10,109 bases of DNA, from NCBI GenBank assembly GCA_947169455.1, contig CAMVPV010000018.1, forward strand, positions 1-10,109, read 5' to 3'. The stretch is from an uncultured Clostridia bacterium (GTDB taxonomy: Bacteria; Bacillota_A; Clostridia; Oscillospirales; Ruminococcaceae). Position 1 is the stretch's first letter. Each line of letters opens with the position of its first letter. This document shows positions 5,872 through 10,109 of the stretch, piece after piece. The notes below the pieces were generated by a model that was not told the origin of the DNA, did not search any database, and worked only from the letters and a program-made list of their open reading frames with translations. Made by a program: the position numbers and the translations under genes.

Positions 5872-7287
5872 ATGCGAAAAGCATCAATTACACAAAGATG
5901 GCTCTTCAACAGCCTCGGTGTGATACTTATCGTGCTTACCGCCGTACTCATATCCGTTTCCGTTTTCATCAAGGCGTACTACTACAACGGCACACGCCAG
6001 TATATGACCACCAAGATGAACAACATCTCCGGTATGCTCCAGCAGTATTACTCCGATAATTCCGCTTCGTTCGGAAACGAAGTGCACGCCATGATAGAGA
6101 ACTGGTCTGACCAGGACAAGCTCGAATTCATGACGCTCAACTCGGACGGCGAGATCACCATGACCTCCTCCGGGTTCGATATTTCCCCCGATATAATCAC
6201 ACAGGACTACTACGACGCCGTGGAAAGCGGCGTTTCGGGTTATTTCTCCGGCAAGGCGCCCTCCGGCGAATACATAATGGCTGTCACCGTCACCACCCCC
6301 GACCCCACCGGTCAGTACAGCGCGGTGCGGCTCGTGACCTCACTCGAACGCATAAACAAGTACATCGCCGGGTATATAATCGCAGTAGCTTCTATATGCC
6401 TCGCTATCGTCGTGCTGATGTTCGTTTCGGGTATGTATTTCGTCAAGTCCATAGTAATGCCCGTTCGTCAGCTCGGAAATACCGCCAAGCGCTACGCCCG
6501 CGGCGACTTCTCCGTGCGCATCGAAAAGAAGAACGACGACGAGCTCGGTGAACTGTGCGATATCATCAACCACATGGCGGAGGAACTTGCAGTTTCGGAA
6601 GCCATGAAGAACGATTTCATATCCAGCGTATCGCATGAGCTGAGAACTCCGCTGACCGCTATAAAGGGCTGGTCGGAAACGATAGGCTCCATGCCTGACG
6701 ACAAGGAAACCATCGAGAAGGGCATGAAGGTCATCAACACCGAGACAGAGCGGCTTTCCCGCATGGTAGAGGATCTGCTCGACTTTTCACGTATGCAGAA
6801 CGGCAAGCTCACTCTCAACAAGACGACTATGGATATCCTCGCAGAGCTCGGGGATGCCGTGCTGATATACACCGAAAAGGCGAAAAAGGAAAATATCGGC
6901 ATAGAATACGACGAGCCGGATATGCTGCCGTTCATCTACGGCGACAAGAGCCGTATGCGTCAGGTGTTCATAAATATAATCGACAATGCGATAAAGTACA
7001 CCGAAAAAGGCGGTTCTGTAAAGATACAGGCTTTACAGAACGATGATACACATATCGAGATAGATATCGCGGATACGGGCTGCGGCATCTCACCGCAGGA
7101 TCTGCCCAAGATAAAGACGAAGTTCTATAAGGCGAACCACACGAAGCGCGGTTCGGGTATAGGGCTTGCCGTAGCGGACGAGATAGTTTCGATGCACGGC
7201 GGAAAGCTCGATATATTCAGCGAGGAGGGCAAGGGAACTACCGTTTCCATTATTCTCCCGATACAGTCTCCGCCCAAAAATGCGTAG
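5872..7287 (+). CDS. Membrane sensor histidine kinase (HAMP, HisKA, HATPase_c)
   Basis: This 471-residue kinase would phosphorylate the regulator encoded just upstream. In order: transmembrane segment 1 (about 10-34); an external domain of about 130 residues (35-163); transmembrane segment 2 (about 164-191); a HAMP linker (about 192-243); HisKA with H255 in SHELRTP; and HATPase_c with N box FINIIDNAIKYT (N368, N372), G1 DTGCGI at 401-406, and G2 GSGIGLA at 427-433. All catalytic motifs are intact. The external domain contains LEFMTLNSDGEI, which resembles PAS/Cache-type sensor folds, but no ligand can be named. AAAAGG lies 10 nt before the ATG. The next gene begins 16 nt after the stop. Confidence 0.93.
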   Translation: MRKASITQRWLFNSLGVILIVLTAVLISVSVFIKAYYYNGTRQYMTTKMNNISGMLQQYYSDNSASFGNEVHAMIENWSDQDKLEFMTLNSDGEITMTSSGFDISPDIITQDYYDAVESGVSGYFSGKAPSGEYIMAVTVTTPDPTGQYSAVRLVTSLERINKYIAGYIIAVASICLAIVVLMFVSGMYFVKSIVMPVRQLGNTAKRYARGDFSVRIEKKNDDELGELCDIINHMAEELAVSEAMKNDFISSVSHELRTPLTAIKGWSETIGSMPDDKETIEKGMKVINTETERLSRMVEDLLDFSRMQNGKLTLNKTTMDILAELGDAVLIYTEKAKKENIGIEYDEPDMLPFIYGDKSRMRQVFINIIDNAIKYTEKGGSVKIQALQNDDTHIEIDIADTGCGISPQDLPKIKTKFYKANHTKRGSGIGLAVADEIVSMHGGKLDIFSEEGKGTTVSIILPIQSPPKNA

Positions 7288-7292
7288 TATTA

Positions 7293-7297
7293 TGAGG
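7293..7297 (+). promoter_or_regulatory. Shine-Dalgarno site that sets the start of the GNAT gene
   Basis: TGAGG at 7293-7297 lies 6 nt before ATG at 7304. The earlier in-frame ATGs at 7280 and 7292 have no such site, and the GNAT fold normally begins close to the MIYRKLTPED sequence encoded from 7304. Confidence 0.65.
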
Positions 7298-7303
7298 TAT
7301 CCC

Positions 7304-7816
7304 ATGATATACAGAAAACTTACCCCCGAGGATACGGATGACTTCTTTGAAATGATGTGCCGCCTCGATGAGGAAACGGAGTTCATGATGTATGAGCCCG
7401 GCGAACGCCGCGAAAAGACCCGTGACACCGGCTTTCTGAAAGCAAGGCTCGAAGCGGCGTGCAGCGGCTCCGACCTTCTTATCTGCGCGGAAAATGACCG
7501 TTCCGGTATTGTGGGGTATATATGGGCGGACAGAGGAAAACTCAGCCGCACCGCACATTCCGCATATATCGTCACAGGTATCCTGAAAGCGTACCGCCGG
7601 CAGGGCATCGGCACGGAGTTTTTCCGTCTGCTCGATGAATGGGCACGCAGCAGCGGCGTCACCCGCCTTGAACTTACGGTAGAATGTGAAAACACCGCCG
7701 CTGTGAGATTATACGAAAAGTGCGGTTTTGTGATCGAGGGACGGCGCGTCGGTTCGATGAAGATAAACGGAAAATTCGCAGATGAATACTATATGGCAAA
7801 GATCATTGAGATATGA
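7304..7816 (+). CDS. GNAT-family N-acetyltransferase
   Basis: This 170-residue cytoplasmic enzyme would move an acetyl group from acetyl-CoA to an unknown amine. The acetyl-CoA-binding motif is seen as YRRQGIGTEFF, matching the family pattern R/Q-x-x-G-x-G/A. It is preceded by the strand AYIVTGIL and followed by LELTVECENTAAVRLYEKCGF, the usual motif B. The N-terminal MIYRKLTPEDTDDF is typical of the family. Upstream in-frame ATGs would add up to 8 residues and overlap the kinase stop. Its stop codon overlaps the Shine-Dalgarno site of the next gene, so the two are probably translationally coupled. The substrate cannot be deduced; it could be an antibiotic, polyamine, peptide or ribosomal protein N terminus. 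Confidence 0.87.
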   Translation: MIYRKLTPEDTDDFFEMMCRLDEETEFMMYEPGERREKTRDTGFLKARLEAACSGSDLLICAENDRSGIVGYIWADRGKLSRTAHSAYIVTGILKAYRRQGIGTEFFRLLDEWARSSGVTRLELTVECENTAAVRLYEKCGFVIEGRRVGSMKINGKFADEYYMAKIIEI

Positions 7817-7826
7817 GGAACCCGCT

Positions 7827-9161
7827 ATGATAAAATACAGTAAGATAATATCCGCTGCGCTGCTGTCCTGCGTTTCGGCATCGGTATTCTGCGGATGCGG
7901 AGGTGCGGCTCAGCCCGCTGATGTCACATCTGCGCCGCAAACCACCGCTTCCGTCACATCGGAAATGACGACCGCTTCCGGTACTTCTGCGGTCTCCGCT
8001 GATACTTCCGCGGAAACAGCCGTATCGGAAATTCCCGACACCCGCGCAGAAATGCTCGCACGTTCGGTGCTTTCGCCCGGTAATACCTCGCGGCTGCGCA
8101 GCGTTATCGAAAAGATGAGAAACGGCGAGGCTGTCACTTTCGCGTATATCGGCGGCTCGATAACCGAGGGCGCGGGCGCTCCCACAAAGGCGGACTGCTG
8201 GGCGGCGCTGTCCTTCAAGCGCATCACGGAGAAATACGGTGCGAGCCCGTCCGGTTCGGTATATATCAATGCGGGCGTCAGCGGAACTCCCTCCGTGCTC
8301 GGAGATCTGCGCCTGAAAAGGGACGTTCTCGATAAAACTCCCGACGTCGTTTTCGTGGAATTCGCCGTCAACGATTCGATGGACGACCTGTGCAGGAAAT
8401 CGTATGAATCGCTGGTGAAAACAACTCTGATGCAGGAGAACCGACCCGCAGTGATACTCGTGTTCACACGGCTCGAAGGCGGGTATTCCTGTCAGCCGCA
8501 GATGAGCGATATAGGCTATGCCTACGATCTGCCGATGATATCGGTGAATGACGCCGTTACAGCGGAGATATCCGCCGGCAGGCTGCAGTGGTCGGATTAT
8601 TCCAAGGATTACGCACATCCGGTAGGGGAGTGGCACAGCAATATCGCGGATATGGTCTGTGAGCTTTTCCGCGAAGCCGACGAAAACGGCAGCGATGCGC
8701 CCTATACGCTCCCCGAAAAGGACGTTTTCGGCACTCCCTACGAAAATGCAGTGATGATGACACCTTCGTACAATACGGAACAGGATAATATCATCATTAA
8801 CGATATGGGTGATTTTGATGAGTCGCCGGTCTCAGGCACAGGCAGCTTCAGGGGGAGCTGGCACTGTTCCGGCAGCTGTGAGGCGCCTATGTCTCTCACT
8901 GTAAAGGGAAGTTCCTTCTCTGTTATCTACCGCCGCGACAAGCGCGCCGATATGGGTTCTGTTGATGTATTTTTCAACGGCACAAAGACCAAAACGATAA
9001 ATTCGCACGATGACGGCGGCTGGGGCGACCCCGTTGCCTGTCAGGTGATAGAGTTCAGTGAACCGCGCGAAATGGATATAGAGATACTCCCCTCCGAGGG
9101 CTCCGAAGAAAAGAACTTCTATATACTCGCTTTCGGAACAGCGGGCGGTGGATCCGAGTGA
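7827..9161 (+). CDS. Lipoprotein SGNH/GDSL hydrolase (probable carbohydrate esterase)
   Basis: This 444-residue protein is probably anchored to the outer face of the membrane and removes acyl groups from a glycan. The signal peptide has lysines at 3 and 6 and a hydrophobic core 7-21; Cys24 is the best lipidation site, though the box FCGC is not ideal. A Thr/Ser/Ala-rich linker follows to about residue 75. The SGNH blocks are GGSITEGAG (nucleophile S111), NAGVSG (N148), FAVND (N182) and DYAHP (D261, H264), so the catalytic set is complete. The C-terminal 140 residues look beta-rich and may bind carbohydrate. I start it at 7827, where TGAGGA at 7814-7819 lies 7 nt upstream and the signal peptide begins; an earlier in-frame ATG at 7782 lies inside the GNAT gene. 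Acetylxylan-esterase-like activity is plausible; substrate is unproven. Confidence 0.87.
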   Translation: MIKYSKIISAALLSCVSASVFCGCGGAAQPADVTSAPQTTASVTSEMTTASGTSAVSADTSAETAVSEIPDTRAEMLARSVLSPGNTSRLRSVIEKMRNGEAVTFAYIGGSITEGAGAPTKADCWAALSFKRITEKYGASPSGSVYINAGVSGTPSVLGDLRLKRDVLDKTPDVVFVEFAVNDSMDDLCRKSYESLVKTTLMQENRPAVILVFTRLEGGYSCQPQMSDIGYAYDLPMISVNDAVTAEISAGRLQWSDYSKDYAHPVGEWHSNIADMVCELFREADENGSDAPYTLPEKDVFGTPYENAVMMTPSYNTEQDNIIINDMGDFDESPVSGTGSFRGSWHCSGSCEAPMSLTVKGSSFSVIYRRDKRADMGSVDVFFNGTKTKTINSHDDGGWGDPVACQVIEFSEPREMDIEILPSEGSEEKNFYILAFGTAGGGSE

Positions 9162-9189
9162 AGATACGCCTGCCGTGAACACATAAAAA

Positions 9190-9204
9190 AGCGGACAGAC
9201 CGCT
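9190..9204. repeat. Small hairpin between the two lipoprotein genes
   Basis: AGCGG (9190-9194) and CCGCT (9200-9204) pair around ACAGA. A run of six A precedes it on the plus strand, so it would look like a terminator only for minus-strand transcription, and no minus-strand gene ends here. On the plus strand it should not stop transcription into the GH3 gene. TATAAT at 9209-9214 lacks a -35 partner. Confidence 0.3.
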
Positions 9205-9239
9205 GAAATATAATAAAATATAAAAAGGTGAAGTGTAAA

Positions 9240-10109
9240 ATGAACAAAAGAATAAAGACAATGCTGCCCGTGATATTTTCCGCCGCACTGCTCACAGCCT
9301 GCGGTGATGTTTTCCTCGAAATAAACGACCCGCCCTCGCACTCCTCCGCGGACAAGGGCTCATATACCGTTGTATCGCCCAACGAAGGCGGGGAAGTGCC
9401 CGATATAGATATATCCGAGAAAAGCATAGAAAGATCAGAGGTGAACATATACACCGAAGATAACGCACCGTCCGGTGATACCATAAGCGAAATGGAGAAC
9501 GAGCTTTTCGTGGAGGAGGGCGACGAGCCCGTATTTATCGAAGATGACGGTTCAGAGCCCGGTACGGTCGCTCCCGTACAGACCGACACAGCCGGAATGA
9601 CAGGCCCCGATATATCCCCGACGGTGATAATATACTCCAAGCCCGCCGATGTTTCCCGCCGCGCAAAGCAGATAGTTTCCGAAATGACCGACGAGGAAAA
9701 GATCGGTCAGCTCATACTTGCAAGGTGCCCCGGCTCCGATGCTGCCGAAACGATGTCGCAGTATCAGTTCGGCGGATATGTGTTCTTTGCGGGTGATTTT
9801 CAGGATCGCGACCGCGATTCCGCCGCCGCGTTCATTTCCGGGATAACTGATTCCGCCGATATCACACCTTTCCTTGCAGTTGACGAGGAAGGCGGCGAGA
9901 TAGTCCGCGTGAGCAAGTTCTACCGCGATACACCGTTTTCCTCTCCGGGTGAGATATATTCCGAGGGCGGCACAGATGCGCTTTACGACGACGCCTCCGA
10001 AAAGGCTGACCTTCTGCTTTCGCTCGGGCTGAACATGAACCTCGCTCCCGTTGCAGACGTCGCTTCTCCCGGTGATTACATCTACCCGAGAACGATAGCG
10101 GATGATTAT
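9240..10109 (+). CDS. Lipoprotein glycoside hydrolase family 3, NagZ-like (3' end cut off)
   Basis: The first 290 codons are present and the frame is open at the right edge. The signal peptide ends in a good lipobox, LTAC, with Cys21 as anchor. Residues 22 to about 134 are an acidic, low-complexity linker with many Asp, Glu, Ser and Pro. The GH3 N-terminal barrel starts near 135: MTDEEKIGQLIL at 149-160, FGGYVFFAGDF, then VDEEGGEIVRV starting at 214, and LNMNLAPVADV, all typical of NagZ and related beta-N-acetylhexosaminidases. The KH-type motif, the NagZ Asp/His loop and the nucleophile Asp should lie beyond the window. AAGGTG lies upstream of the ATG. Likely substrate is N-acetylglucosamine-containing glycan or peptidoglycan; a beta-glucosidase or xylosidase role is less likely but not excluded. 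It follows the esterase by 78 nt. Confidence 0.87.
   Translation, partial: MNKRIKTMLPVIFSAALLTACGDVFLEINDPPSHSSADKGSYTVVSPNEGGEVPDIDISEKSIERSEVNIYTEDNAPSGDTISEMENELFVEEGDEPVFIEDDGSEPGTVAPVQTDTAGMTGPDISPTVIIYSKPADVSRRAKQIVSEMTDEEKIGQLILARCPGSDAAETMSQYQFGGYVFFAGDFQDRDRDSAAAFISGITDSADITPFLAVDEEGGEIVRVSKFYRDTPFSSPGEIYSEGGTDALYDDASEKADLLLSLGLNMNLAPVADVASPGDYIYPRTIADDY

Noticed and set aside
7782..7826. Upstream ATG extending the SGNH lipoprotein by 15 residues
   Set aside because: It lies inside the GNAT gene and would bury the signal peptide. The ATG at 7827 has a well-spaced Shine-Dalgarno site.
7803..8636. Minus-strand open frame of 277 codons opposite the SGNH lipoprotein gene
   Set aside because: Arg- and Cys-rich with no known motif. 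The plus-strand reading has a signal peptide and a complete SGNH catalytic set.
9181..9204. Terminator between the esterase and GH3 genes
   Set aside because: The stem has only 5 pairs and its T run is on the minus strand, where no gene ends. It should not stop plus-strand transcription.

Overview
The window looks like chromosome of a gut or rumen Firmicute of the Ruminococcus/Oscillospiraceae type. The reasons are moderately GC-rich genes that use ATA freely for Ile, purine-rich Shine-Dalgarno sites, consensus sigma-A promoters, a cytoplasmic type I pullulanase, and Cys-anchored lipoproteins carrying carbohydrate-active domains. This placement is inferred from style and gene content; there is no rRNA or tRNA in the window.

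Layout. (1) Positions 1-246 have no convincing protein gene. They hold a textbook promoter (TTGACA, 17 bp, TATAAT) whose -10 box sits inside a perfect inverted repeat, and a minus-strand terminator for the next operon. (2) Positions 247-2691, minus strand, are a two-gene McrBC-type modification-dependent restriction operon. mcrB is an AAA+ GTPase beginning immediately before its Walker A motif, so it has no N-terminal DNA-recognition domain. mcrC is a long partner nuclease in which Gly stands where I expect the first catalytic acid of the PD-(D/E)xK site. A perfect 11-bp hairpin lies between the two genes. (3) Positions 2692-3022 are a divergent control region with a good promoter in each direction. 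(4) From 3023 to the right edge all genes are on the plus strand: type I pullulanase; OmpR-family response regulator; HAMP-type sensor kinase; GNAT acetyltransferase; SGNH/GDSL esterase lipoprotein; and a GH3 (NagZ-like) lipoprotein cut by the window edge.

How the genes may work together. The restriction pair would form a GTP-driven complex that cuts modified foreign DNA, provided the nuclease is active. Pullulanase debranches alpha-glucans inside the cell. The two-component pair probably responds to an extracytoplasmic signal. The two lipoproteins, an esterase and a GH3 glycosidase, would act on the outer face on glycan or cell-wall material. Regulator, kinase, acetyltransferase and the two lipoproteins are closely spaced with no convincing plus-strand terminator, so at least partial co-transcription is likely; control of the lipoproteins by the two-component system is only an inference.

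The least ordinary material is the minimal McrB with its odd McrC, and the palindromic promoter at the left edge that fires towards the 3' end of mcrC. The rest is well-known families in an ordinary arrangement.
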